DNA of 46,098 bases from Gnetum montanum (taxonomy: Eukaryota > Streptophyta > Gnetopsida > Gnetales > Gnetaceae): assembly GCA_015680685.1 (NCBI GenBank), contig MNCI01011963.1, positions 7,692 to 53,789 of the forward strand, given 5' to 3'. Shown here piece by piece: positions 1-11,384 of the stretch. How positions within the stretch are numbered: the first letter of the stretch is position 1; each line of letters starts with the position of its first letter. Both the position numbers and the translations under genes were made by a program. The notes below the pieces were generated by a model. It was not told where the DNA came from, did not search any database, and worked only from the letters and a program-made list of their open reading frames with translations.

Positions 1-359
1 GTCTGAATGTAACTAAGGCATGCAATGAGTAGTTTATTGTCATACACAGATGCATGGCAGTTTTAGGCCTTACCGAGCCACATGTTTATGATTTGTATGC
101 ATGCTAGTATTTTGATTTTTAATATTTTTCTTGGATTTGCAGTCTTTATGCTTCCTCCACCCCCTCCCTTTTTCGTATACCTGGGTTACTTTGCCAAGCT
201 TAATAAATATGAGAGAGATAAACAGAAGTAGCTACTTCAGGAGCATAAGAATAAAATAAAATAGAATAAGGTAAAAACAAATAAGAGAATAAAGGATGAG
301 GTGTCACATGACTAAAAAATGAGATAAAATGGCCCCAAATGTGGCGTAAGCGTGAAAAG
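1..359. other. Unassigned AT-rich sequence
   Basis: No gene or element end was recognised here. An A-rich stretch lies at about 240-300. A 'gatgcatggcagttttaggcc' style word near 50 resembles the 27-bp repeat at 6316-6530, which hints that both belong to one repeat-derived region. Confidence 0.3.
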
Positions 360-1990
360 CATGTGCATAGCGTGAGTAACTAGAAACCCAACACAACGTG
401 AGTAACCAGAAATGTGAGCGACTAGGAAGACACAGCGTGAGCAGGATGAAGGGCAAGGGAAAACAAGAACAGAAGAAGGGGAAGAGGTAGGCATGCTTTG
501 TGTTTGTGGAGGAGAGAAAGGAACTACTCCAACGTCTTCCACAACCAAGGGTTTCTTCATGGGTTGGAACCCTACGCAGGTTTATTACTTTCCTCTTTCT
601 TTTCTTTTCTTTTTGTAGTGTAACATCAATGAGTGGCAGCGTGAGTTATGAGAGCCACATATTTTTGGTGTTTGTGGACGATTTCTAGTTGTGTTGATAG
701 TGATTGCGTTTCTGCCTTACGTTCTAGGGTGTTTGTGTTCCATTTTAATTTGTAATTGCAATGTGAGTTCCTCTAAGATTGCAGCGTGAGTTGCCCTCAG
801 CGTGAGTGGCCCTAAAACAATCATGTTTTGGTGCATTTTTGTTGTAGTTTTGATGCATTTTTGGTGCATTTTTTGTTATGTTTTGAGGGTCTGTTGTTTT
901 GATTCTGGATTTGGGGCTACTATTTTTATTCCTGTTGCTAGTTTTGAAGCTCATGGAGCAACATGGGACATGCCCATAAGTAGCATGAGTTGCAAGGATT
1001 GCTACATTTTAGGTATTTTTGGTTGCATTTTGGTTGGGAGAACCAAGGTTTTGAATTGTTGTTTATTGTGACATAAATTGTAGGGATGCATCTCTAGCAT
1101 TAGTTGCAGGGTTGTTTGAAATATAACATGTTCCAAGGTCTTTTAGACCATAGTGTGAGTTACCGGCCTCCAAACTAGGATGTGAGTGATTGGTTCCTAC
1201 TGCAGTGTGAGCTCATGCATTACTAATTTGTAGTGTGATTACTCCTTAATTTTTCCCCTCTTTGTCATCATGAGTTATTGTATTTAATTGTCAATGTAAG
1301 TGAATTGATTATGGTATGGGGAATTGGACAAGGGCAGCATCAGTAATTGTCCTTGTTACAGCGTGAATACCCATGAGCCTTACTCAACGTGAGTAATGCC
1401 TTTTACTTGGTAGTGTGAGGGGTTTGCTTCGGCATGGTAAACTGTTGTTGGTAGCGTTAGTGACTTCCTTGCAACATGAGTTAATGTTGGTAGGGTGATC
1501 AACTGCCCTGGTATTGCATCGTGAGCCAACCCTAAAATTTGTGCTACAAGCAAATTACAGCATGAGGGAACCACCTTGCAGGGTTAGTTGTTGCCTTGGC
1601 AACATAAGGCATTCTGTTGGTTGCATGAGACAATGTTTTGGCCTCGTAGTTGCTTTGGTAGCATGAGTTCACTATTCACCATAGCATGAGCAACATTACA
1701 CACAACGTGAGCAACCTCACGTGTAGCGTGAGTTCTTCCCACATACAACTTGAGTGACTGCCAAGTACAACGTAAATTGTTGTCTTCAATTGCAGTTGCA
1801 GTGTTACCAGTTTCTACTATAGCGTGAGTACCCTTCATTGTCACATGAGTTGGCTATCTTGGCAGCATGAGTTACCTTTATCGTGAGCTACTACCATCTC
1901 CAGTTGTAACACAACTGATTTACCATGTGTAGCGTGAGTTTCTCCTATGTGTGGTGTGAGCTGCAAGATTTAAAATAGTGTGAACTATGT
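360..1990. repeat. Dispersed 'gcgtgag' word array
   Basis: The plus strand carries dozens of copies of a short word close to R-N-CGTGAGT, for example agcgtgagtaac near 370, agcgtgagttgcc near 783 and agcgtgagtggcc near 798. Degenerate forms (aacgtgag, atcgtgag, agtgtgag) occur every 20-60 bases. Spacing is irregular, so this is not a simple tandem satellite. The array ends about 100 bases before the first exon of the split gene at 2085. It resembles in style the cacgctgtgcagcgtgacc words in the Tat-like LTR at 12060-13310. A regulatory role is inferred. Confidence 0.6.
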
Positions 1991-2084
1991 GATACTTTTC
2001 ACTTGCGGGTGTGATGATTTTTGGTAACTTAAACCATTAATGTAATTTTTGCAAACACTGTCTTTTTAAGATTGGTGTTACCTC

Positions 2085-5000
2085 ATGGATTCTAATGTTC
2101 CCCATTGAGTGTTAGATGCACTAAACAAATACTGGAGTTCTTGTCCCAAGGGGTAATCTTCCATGTGCATTGAATTTTATTTACTCGTTAGGTTTATTTA
2201 CTTATTTGTTTATTTTGTTTGTTTATTTTATATGTTTTATACGTTTTAAGTTACTTACTTAAGGTTCTGGCTCTGTGCAGGGGACTTAAGCCCTTTCTTA
2301 TGGTGATGGAACTCATGGGTTTGTTGTCATGGTTTAGCCCCTTGGAGCCCAACGCACCTCGTCATGACATGGAGATTGGATCACAAGGGTTATGGTTTCA
2401 TCCAGGCTCTAGTGAATTTCTATCATTTATCCTGTAGGGTTTTAGCATGGTAATCTAGTCTCATTTAAGTGAATAGTTGGCTCGTAGTGTTGTTGAGACC
2501 ATACTGCCTGGCTCATCCCATGACATATTGGCCTTCATCATTGATGTGCATGAGAGATTATTTAAAATTGATGGAGGTCCTGCCGAAGGTCTTTGATCTA
2601 CTCGTCCTCTGACTCGTGTTTGGGAGTTACCATTTTGTAGCCACTACAATAGTAGTAACACCCTTTTCCTAGCTTTCCATGTACATACATTATTCCAAAA
2701 TCCACCTGGAACAGTGTACAGGGTGGATAGGTAAGCTCTTTTTTATTTATCTTTATCTTGTTTGCTTTGGTGTTATCCTATTGTTTATGTTTGATTATCT
2801 TTTTCTTAGCAGGCCCTATTTTGATGAGCATGGAATGCGCAGGAATTATGATGGACTTGACTTAACGTGTACAGCCTTAGAGACTTTCATGGTGGGCCCC
2901 ACTCTTCATGGTACCGTGTTGGCTCAAACCAAGGGTGCTATTGTCCATTATCATAAGTAGTTTTATAGGGCCTTTGAACGTTGTGAAGCTCATGAGTGGC
3001 TACATGAAGATTGGTCTCGTAATGGACCCACTTTTCCTCAAGTGGTTGATTCAGTGCCAAGTGTGCCTGATCCATCTGCTAATGGTAAGTGATTGTGTTC
3101 TAAGCTTTGTTTTTATCTTTGCTACCCCATTGTTTATCATGATGTTGATCTTTTGTTTAATGTGTTTTTACAGTGGATATTACCCCTGGTGGGGTTACCA
3201 TCATGTCTGGGTGTACAGAGGGTACCCTGTTCATGAAGTACGAGGAGATGAAAGATTCGCAACGATGGTTGCATACAAAGGCACCTCAACATGTTATCAC
3301 ATGCCTTACCAATGCTGGTATGATAGATCTATTCACTGCCTTGACTCCTAACGTTCCCATGACTGAAATGGTTTCTATCGTTGATTCTTTCAATGATGAT
3401 GTTACTTATTTTAGCACACGAGTCTGGGGGGTTACGGTTGTATTCCATTTGACTGCTGAATTCTTTTCAAATCTCTTTGGCGTATTGGCAGATGGTGTCA
3501 AAGTGGCAGTGGACAAGGTGAACCGAGAAGGCCGCATGATTAAGGACCTTGAGGAATGGCTGGGTGTGTCACGGGGTTCCAAGGGCTTCCCTATGCAAGT
3601 GGACTCTAAAGTGATGGAAGTGAATATGTTGTACCCATTATTTAGAGCACGCACATTTCCCAAGTCTCTATCTCAAGTGAGAACTCTTGGGGTAGAGCCT
3701 GCACGTATCATGCGCTCGATCCTAGAGACTGGTATGTGTTATAACTAGGCACAGTTCCTTATTTTAGGCTTCCATGGGGAGATTATCAGATTACGTTCTA
3801 ATGTGAATGCACAGTCCCACTTCACTTTTGCATTCTTTGCAGGCTACCTCCATAGATTCACTGTAGTGGTCCACAGAGGTAGTCAGTATGTGTTGAGGGA
3901 TCATGCACAAATATCTCGCCCTTGGATCCGTCACTTGTTCATCCTTACCAAGTCTTAAGATGCTCCCAAAGGTGTTGAGGAATCAGTCTCCGTTACAACA
4001 GGGGGTGTTGCTAGTCATTCCCACCATACACAGGATAGCATAGGGTTGGAACCACCTAGGTTGCACACCACTGCCAAGAGAGCTGATCGTGTGATCAAGG
4101 AGACGATCGAGAAGGCTAAGTCTAAGGTGTGACAACCTGAGCATCCTAGGGAATCTGGTCCAGAGCCTAGACCACCAAGAGCAAAACGCATTATATTCGT
4201 ATTGCCAGAACAAGGTATGTATATTTTATTTATTGTTAGTGTTTTTGTCTTACTTTTTGATTTTATTTACTCATTTAAATTGGTATAGTTACTATGTCAT
4301 GTTAACTTTGAATTTATGAATGTCACTAGAGGAAACCCCTGAAAGAGAAGGGGAGGAATCAGCTCTAGTGGTTGAACCAGAAGTGATTCCCACCGAGCTG
4401 GATGAGGAAGAAGAAGAAGAAGCCCTTGAAGAAGTGATCGGGGAAATTCTTATCTCCCTAGAAAGAGGTGAGGAAGAAGCCATGGAAATGAATCTCGCTG
4501 AGGGTTCAGATGTCCGTAGTCAATCTAGTGAAGAGAGAGAGATGTTCGATGGCTACTTTGAGGGGTCATTACACCTTGATGACCCACTTGAGTTGACCGA
4601 CCAAGGGGTTTTCAGTATGTTTTATTTCTTACTCTATTGTTCCTATATAGATTTTTTTGTGGTTTTGACTAGTTACGAAAATTTTTGTTGATACAAGACT
4701 TAGGTGTTAACACATCAGAGGCTCATAATCATCAGATAGAAGTACTAAAATTATGAACCACAGTTGAAACGACAACTCAAGCTAGTCCAAAATCCACAAA
4801 TGAACCTAAACCATGGCTTGAGATGCCAAACAAAGTGAACTTTGTTACAGGCATTGTCAATGATGTGGTAGCTTGTTTACAAGAAGTTGACCCTGAATTA
4901 GGTACGCTTGTGTGACGTGTAACATCAAATGACCTGAGTTAATTCATTATGTTTATTTGATTTTTCATTGGCTAAGTTGTGTGCTTCTTGTATTGGTAGG

Positions 5001-5946
5001 TGCTAAGCTTCAATGGGACCCTTCCAAGGTAACCCATATCGATGCCTTGCCTAAACTTCCTGAAGACATTGGGCAAGTTGCTAGAAATATTTATGATGCA
5101 GTCGTGGGTTGCGTGGTTCAAAATTCCAAATCTCTCTGGACTTACAGGCGTTCTATTGAACATTTGTGGCAGAAAGCTCAATCAGCAGAAAAGAATGTTG
5201 CCAAGCTAACAGAAGAGAGAAATGACTACAAAGCCCATTATTATTTCACATCTGCTAGGTTGGTGGGTGATAGTACTTGGTGTACTTTCGAGATCACCTA
5301 TGCTCATTATTGGAATGTCCTAAACAGCAAGGTACAGGTGACTCAGGAGCTAGCTAAACAAAGGGTCCAAATTGATTTGTTGAATTGGAAATGTCAGGAT
5401 TGGAAATCCTTCGCTGCCAAAGTACATAAATGGGGCCAAGACCAAAAAGATCACAAATACCAGTACAAGAAATGGCTGAAAGAAGAGTCCATTGAAAATC
5501 ATTGGTTGGAGATTTTTGTTGAGGGATTGGACTTGCGCACTCCCTATGATCGGTTTGTTGAATGTATGGTAGTGGAGGGGTCTCCTGAGTGATCCATCAC
5601 TACTACCTCTAGGGAAGTCTCGGTAGGCCAATTTCCTCTTGAACGTCCTTCCTAGACATCAGTGGACAAGGGTAAAGCTATAGCCAATGTTGATTTAGGT
5701 CTTGAAGAAGATTGGTCGTGCATGCCAGAAGAAGAGATTCTTCGTCGTATAGAATTTGGTCTTAGACCCTCTTCTCTTGTGAGCATTTTAGTCTTGTGAC
5801 TTTTTGTTTTTTTTGTTCAGTTGTTTAATGTCTTTTTGTGTTTACTAATTATTTTTTTTGTACTTTTGTCGTTGTATGGTCATAGTGGTGATGAGGCCGA
5901 CCCCAATGGAGCAGGACCTGATGATGCGGAGGAGTTTGGGGATTAG
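2085..5946 (+). pseudogene. Decayed nine-exon gene, possible retroelement accessory ORF
   Basis: Function not recognised. Exons read from GT-AG sites: 2085-2152, 2281-2730, 2813-3084, 3174-3731, 3843-4214, 4330-4614, 4704-4901, 5000-5778 and 5886-5946. Codon phase is kept across the first seven junctions. The last does not join cleanly, so an indel or another donor is likely. The product would be about 1,000 residues: a globular N-terminal half, an acidic linker rich in E and D (4330-4614), and a Lys/Glu/Trp-rich, coiled-coil-like C-terminal half (5000-5590). About eleven in-frame stops make it a pseudogene. It faces away from the minus-strand Tat-like gag, the position and orientation of antisense accessory ORFs in Tat-lineage elements. 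The residues VWGVTVVFHLTAEFF and QWDPS resemble segments of the E1/E2 ORF2, so distant homology is possible. A captured host gene is the alternative. Confidence 0.6.
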
Positions 5947-6315
5947 CCACCTCCTAGCATTGATGCCTAGTTTAGCTTGTTATTCTTGTTAATCCTGTCA
6001 TTTTTTTATTGCAATTTGTTATTTTTGACAAGAAATGGGGACATGTAACATGATCATGATATAATACAATATGTTTACATTTTTTTTGTGTGGATGTAAG
6101 AAGGATGATAGTGATGTAGACAAAATGTAAAGGGAAATCATAATGTGTAAAACATAAAATATGATTAAGAATGTAAAAAAGGAATTTGATCTTGATGAAA
6201 CTGAAATGCATTGTGTTCTAGTTTAAGGCCATTTCAGGTCACATGCGTCAGTTTAAAGTCATGATGGACTGTTGTACTTGTGTTACTAGAAGAGGGGAAA
6301 TTTTAACTATTTTTG
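5947..6315. other. AT-rich sequence after the split gene
   Basis: Probable 3' flank of the nine-exon gene: T-rich runs and several aatgtaaaa words, with no coding pattern. Nothing else was recognised. Confidence 0.3.
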
Positions 6316-6530
6316 GGTAGTTTTACACCATTTTGGACATATGGACGCATGGTAGTTTATCGTCGTTTCAGACGCATGGTAGTTTTATGTCATTTTGGAC
6401 ATATGGTAAATGGTATTTTAATGTCATTTTGGATGCATGGTAGCTTTATGTCATTTTAGACGTATGGTAGCTTTATGTCATTTTAGACGTATGGTAGTTT
6501 TACGTCATTTCGGACATATGGTAAATGGTA
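6316..6530. repeat. 27-bp tandem repeat
   Basis: About six to seven head-to-tail units, each made of 'acgcatggtag' plus 'ttttatgtcattttgg'. Two units have 'acatatggtaaatggta' in place of the first part. The array runs directly into the left arm of the inverted duplication at 6522. Confidence 0.8.
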
Positions 6531-7223
6531 TCAACGGTTGAGTAGCTTCTTTATTTTTTGAAGCTTGAGATTAGAAGTAGGGCATGTCAGTGTGATCCTG
6601 TATTCAGCATCTCCTTCGTTAGTTATGTAAAATGGTAATTTTGACCATGAGACATCTAGGGGAATGACCCCTATGTCAGCATTTTCTGATGTTTCCCTAT
6701 TTTGTAATGTTTCCATGTATTTTGGGGGATCACGGTTTGGAGGTTGATTATCACTTTGGGTTTCATCTGGTGTATTTTCTTGTTTAGGCTCATTGGTGGT
6801 GTCATCTTGTTTAAACTTAGGGGTAGTGTCATCTTGTTTAGATTCATTGAATTTAACCTCTGAGCCTTGNTAAACCAAGGCTCAGAGGTTAAATTCAATG
6901 AATCTAAACAAGATGACACTACCCCTAAGTTTAAACAAGATGACACCACCAATGAGCCTAAATAAGAAAATACACCAGATGAAACCCAAAGTGATAATCA
7001 ACCTCCAAACCGTGATCCCCCAAAATACATGGAAACATTACAAAATAGGGAAACATCAGAAAATGCTGACATAGGGGTCATTCCCCTAGATGTCTCATGG
7101 TCAAAATTACCATTTTACATAACTAACGAAGGAGATGCTGAATACAGGATCACACTGACATGCCCTACTTCTAATCTCAAGCTTCAAAAAATAAAGAAGC
7201 TACTCAACCGTTGATACCATTTA
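6522..7223. repeat. Near-perfect inverted duplication around a single N
   Basis: Bases 6522-6869 and 6876-7223 are reverse complements over 348 bases with essentially one visible difference (cttgtttagg against cttatttagg). The centre holds an N at 6870 and the right arm ends at a second N at 7224. Each arm encodes the same peptide in outward directions, including the repeated KQDDTT motif and SWSKLPFYITNEGDAEYRI. Every nearby repeat has diverged by several per cent or more, so a natural palindrome this clean is unlikely. A reversed duplicate contig placed during scaffolding explains it better. Confidence 0.85.
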
Positions 7224-7224
7224 N

Positions 7225-10200
7225 AACATGTACCCTATGTATTTTAAACTGGTTGACTTGTATGGTTATGAACATAGGTATGCTGGTGACTTCTCCTATT
7301 TTTTCATCCTTTTTAATATTATCTGCATGGAAGTCTAGTGATGTGGACCTTGATCTTTGATGTGGAGACATTACTGCATGAATGGATGGTTCAGTTGTAG
7401 GTAAGTCTTCACTGACAGGGATCGATGTTAACATACATACTAGGGCTTCGCGGTGTACTTGAGAAGTCATCATTAGGTCATACAGGCTTAGCAAAGTGTT
7501 CTTTTGTTTGAGGGCCTGTGTAACCTGGGTTAGGGCACTAGCCAAGTCTTTGCTATTTGGTATGTTCTTGGTGGTCAAGACTTGGTTCATTGGACCCAAC
7601 AATTGTATTTCTTGAGGAAGGATTGTTGCATGGTCAACTGTAACCGTTGGGTTTGGCTCCTCGTGCATTCTTGATTTTTCAACTTGGTTACTTGTGCTTG
7701 GCTTATCAGTTGTCGGAGCCATGGGTACAACATTTAATGGAGTGGGTTTTGGGGGTCCCAACTCATGACCTTGATGTTCTCTTTCCAAACATTCCCTGGT
7801 CAACCTGTCTACAAGGCGTTCTCATAGAGGACACAAGGGAATCGTCAGGGTTTGAATGTCTAGTTGCTTCGGGACCCAAATGACAAATGGAATAGGACAG
7901 GTTTGCGATGGAATTGTTGGTGGTTAAGCATTAGGGTGTTTAGGCATCTAGATTACGAATGGAGTGGGACTAGTTGGCTGTTGAGCTATCGGAGTTTGAA
8001 CATCCGGTTGCTTAGGCACCTTGATGGTAAATGGAGTTGGTTTGGTTTGGGGTTGTATGTCTGCGGTTGCAACAGTATGCGATACCCGGATCACAAAGGG
8101 AGCTAGCCGGGTTGGTGGTGGTGCATTTGCAGTTGCATTAGTAGAAGGTACATGGATCACAAATGGAGCAGGTTTGGTTTGTGTGGGTACGTTCTTCATT
8201 ACCACTGCGGGTGGTATCTAGATGATGAACAGTTTTTGAGGTGTGGAGGATGTATATATTGGAAGCGAGGGTTGGGGAGATGGTTTTCATGCTGTAGGAA
8301 CAAAAACCACGAAGGGTTTTCTTGGTATTTCCTATTCGTTGCTGACATGTATTTTGTTGATCACATAAGGAGCCTCCTTGGTGTTAATGGGGTCCTTATA
8401 CACACCCATAGATTGATTTTGTGGTTTTACAGGGTTAGCTTCATCGAAGGTTATTTCACCCCTATTAATCATACGTTGTATGTCTTGTTTCAGGGTGAAA
8501 CAATAATCGGTTCCATGCCCATTTCATTGATGGTATTCACAAAATCTATCTAGCCTAAAGCCTCTTGGTACTAGAGGCTCATTCGGTGTTGCCAAGCTTG
8601 GGTTTTTGACCAATTCATAGTATCGGTCATGTTTTTGGGTTGCCGTGGGAGACAACTACTTATGTTGGATGGCCCTAGCCTTTAAAAGTTGATCTAGTAG
8701 TTGCGAAGGCTTCATAGGTAACATTGTATATTGAGTAAGTTCTTTTCTTTCAAATGTACTACCGTGACCCGTGTTAGCAGTTTGCGTGAAGGATGGTTCG
8801 GGTGTGGATGCGGGAGCGGTTCTCTCATAGTTAGCAGGAACAGTAGGTTGTTTCCCTTTCTGTCTTGCATTGTTGGGTTGAGCTGTATCTGCTACTGCTG
8901 CCACTGTTGCTTTAGCCTTGTCTTTGTCTTTCTTCGTGTGTTGATTTTTAAAGGTTGAATAAGCGAGGTTATGACTATTTTGGGCTGCCTCCTCTATGTT
9001 CTTTATCTATACAAAAGCTTGACTTAGAGTGCGAGTGTTTAGATAGTAGAGCTTTGACTTAATGAAGTCATTCATGGCTCCTTTAAGAATCATAAGTAGG
9101 TATGTTTCCAAGATTGGCTCATGAAGTTCATTAAGTGTAGCACTCCATCTTTGAATGAACTTTTGCACAGGTTCTAGTGGTGCTTGCTTTACCTAGATCA
9201 GACTATCTAAGGTTGCTTCAGGCTTCAGGTTGTACTTAAACCTACTAACAAACTGGTGTAACAGATCCTCTAAAGAGGATATAGAGTTACGGGGTAAGGC
9301 TCTGTACCAGTCTAGGGCTCTTCTGGTTAAATACATGATGAACATGCATAGGATTGCGTAGGGCCAAGCTTAAAGCAACAGACATTCTAATTTGAATGTT
9401 ACTAAGTGGGCATTGGGGTCTCCTTCTCCATTATATTTTGTCAATTGAGTCAATGAAACTCCCTTAGGTAAAGTTAAAGGTGGCACTAACAAACTGATTA
9501 GATCATCTTGGTAGAAGTCCAATACCTTAAGCTCTTCAGTGTTAGCGGTTTTGACGCGCTTTACCTCATTAGTGAGTTCTTACATCATCTTTTTGGCTTC
9601 GGCCCATTCTTGGGCACTCGGTGGAGTAGTAGGTTGGTTAGTTTGAGTGCTATACAAGTTAGACTGCTATACGGTTGGTAGGAATGATGACTATTGAGTT
9701 GTTGATGGTTGTACTTGAGTGACGTTCATGGATGGAATTGTAGCAGGTGGTATATTGTAATGAGTGGGTTGATATTGTTGCATGCCAGACGTGGTCCACT
9801 GTCCAGTTACGAGTTGTGAGGGAATGCCCTGAACCTGTTGAGTTGAAGTGGTGAAGGGTGTCCCTTGGATTTGCACTCATGGTATGTAGTGAGTAGATGT
9901 AGAAGTGCGTATCACGGATGGCATCCTAATCACTTGGGGTGGAGAGGTCACTCCTACATTACTTTGAGAGGAGAGTTGTTGGGGTTGTACTTGTAGGAGA
10001 GGGGATAATGTGGTGACCAGAGGAATAACAAAGATGGGTGCATTAAATTGAGTATTGGTCATGGGGAGAGTGGGAATGAGAGTGGGTGCTTCTTGTTGAG
10101 ATACATGTGCTTGAGTGCTTTTAAATGCATGAAGGGACATGGTCTCTCCCGTGAAAGGGTGAAATAATGGATTCACATAAGTATAGTATGGCATGAATCC

Positions 10201-10652
10201 CCATGTTTGGATTGAACTGTGAAATTATCTTCCTCATCTCCATTTTGAGGCTCTATGACAGGTTGGCATGAGGTTTGGTTCCTTGCCATGAGGAGTTGGG
10301 ATAGGAGTTCATGGTGGGATTCAGTGAGGGGGATGACATCGTAGGCAGTGGGAGTGAAGTCATGACCTCCTTTGTGAATTAGCTCATAGTCTCTCTTTGC
10401 TTCTAGTTTGGTTTGGTCAATAGCCAGGTTAGCCTAGATTTTAACACAAATAAAGTTATATTATTTGGGAGTTAGGATGGTGAACGTGGGATCTCTACCT
10501 TGCAATCTTAGTGATCGGTGAGGTGGCCCCTGAAGGTTCATCTTGCCAAGGGCAACTATGGCCTTCGCGGCAGTGATGGAACCCGAGATTATGGTACCAG
10601 AGTCAGAGATGAGTAAGGCAGTGGTGTTGGTATGTGTGGAGTCCATTGTCAA
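7225..10652 (-). pseudogene. gag: Decayed Tat-like gag running into protease
   Basis: The ATG is at 10652 (MTMDSTHTNTT). The gag core lies at about 9020-9460 with YNGEGDPNAHL, DWYRALPRNSISSLEDLL, QFVSRFKYN and PVQKFIQRWSATLNEL, the usual Ty3/gypsy capsid signature. A C-x3-H plus GH-x4-C knuckle (CEYHQ then GHGTDYC, about 8500-8560) is the Tat-type zinc motif. Next comes a Pro-rich repeat region (7850-8205), then HREAL and FITIQVNQFKIHRV just before the expected protease D-x-G, where the sequence hits the N at 7224. Several stops and shifts break the frame, so no product is expected. Family calls come from motifs seen by eye. Confidence 0.75.
7850..8205 (-). repeat. Pro-rich peptide repeat in the Tat-like gag
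   Basis: Read on the minus strand, the peptide TPFVIxVPK / APFVIRVSH recurs about five times at intervals of roughly 24-28 residues, separated by P/Q/T/A-rich linkers. It follows the zinc-knuckle region and precedes the protease linker. The copies differ from one another, so the expansion is old. Its role is unknown. Confidence 0.65.
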
Positions 10653-11384
10653 TGTTGGGTGATGTAGCGTAGAAGAGAGAATGTAGTGTAAGAGAGAGAA
10701 AATATGTGTTAAGTGTCAACATCATGTAGTTTCACAGTGTATGAACAATGCAGCATGTGAAAAGATTGAGTAGCGTATGAAAGAGATGAAGCAGGATAAA
10801 AGAGGGAGTACAGTGTGTGAAAACAAGAATAGCGTATATGTTATGTAAGCACTGTAAAGAAGTATAGCATGCATTATAAAAGGGACACAATGTATGGCCA
10901 CAATTGCAAGTGAAGCATGCGTTGACTAGGATGGAATTGCGGCGTGTGAAGTCTGGAAGCCTCAAACACAACGTGTGAAAGTCAAGGGATAGCACATGGC
11001 TTGGAAACTAAAATGCAGAATGCAGTTGGGTTGAACTGCAACGGCTAGCACAGAGGAACAATATGTGGATGTTGAATGCAGCGTCTGGGACCGAGGAACA
11101 ACACTTGGATGCTAGATACAGCATCTGGAAGTTAGGGCCTACGTGCTAGATGTTGTGAGCTAAGCAAGAACATGTTTAGCAAGTCAAAATGGTGTCTAGA
11201 CACTAAGGTAGCATCTAAGGGAGAAAACCGAGTGCAGGATGCTGTGAATAGCATCAGATAAGGGAGAGAAGGATGCTGGACACTATGAACAACGTCTGAA
11301 ACTGGGACAAGGTGTAGGACGTTGTGGGTAGCTATTGGACAAATTAACGTAATAGAAATGGCCCTCCTTCTAGAGCCAATTTAC
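10653..11384 (-). other. Leader between Tat-like LTR and gag
   Basis: This 0.7-kb stretch has no coding pattern but is rich in recurring words when read on the minus strand: agacgctgcattc, cagcatcc, tcacacgctgcattg, catacgctac. Directly after the LTR end (minus strand, from 11384) the sequence reads gtaaattggctctagaagga. The PBS should be there, but I could not match it to a tRNA with confidence. Confidence 0.5.

Noticed and set aside
802-1071. Plus-strand open frame rich in Cys and Phe
   Set aside because: It lies in the word array, with no family resemblance or codon pattern.
3406-3663. Minus-strand open frame
   Set aside because: Shadow of exon 4 of the split gene on the plus strand.
6522-7223. 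Palindrome as a foldback transposon or silencing hairpin
   Set aside because: Ns at the centre and one edge, and near identity in a region where all other repeats are strongly diverged, point to an assembly error.
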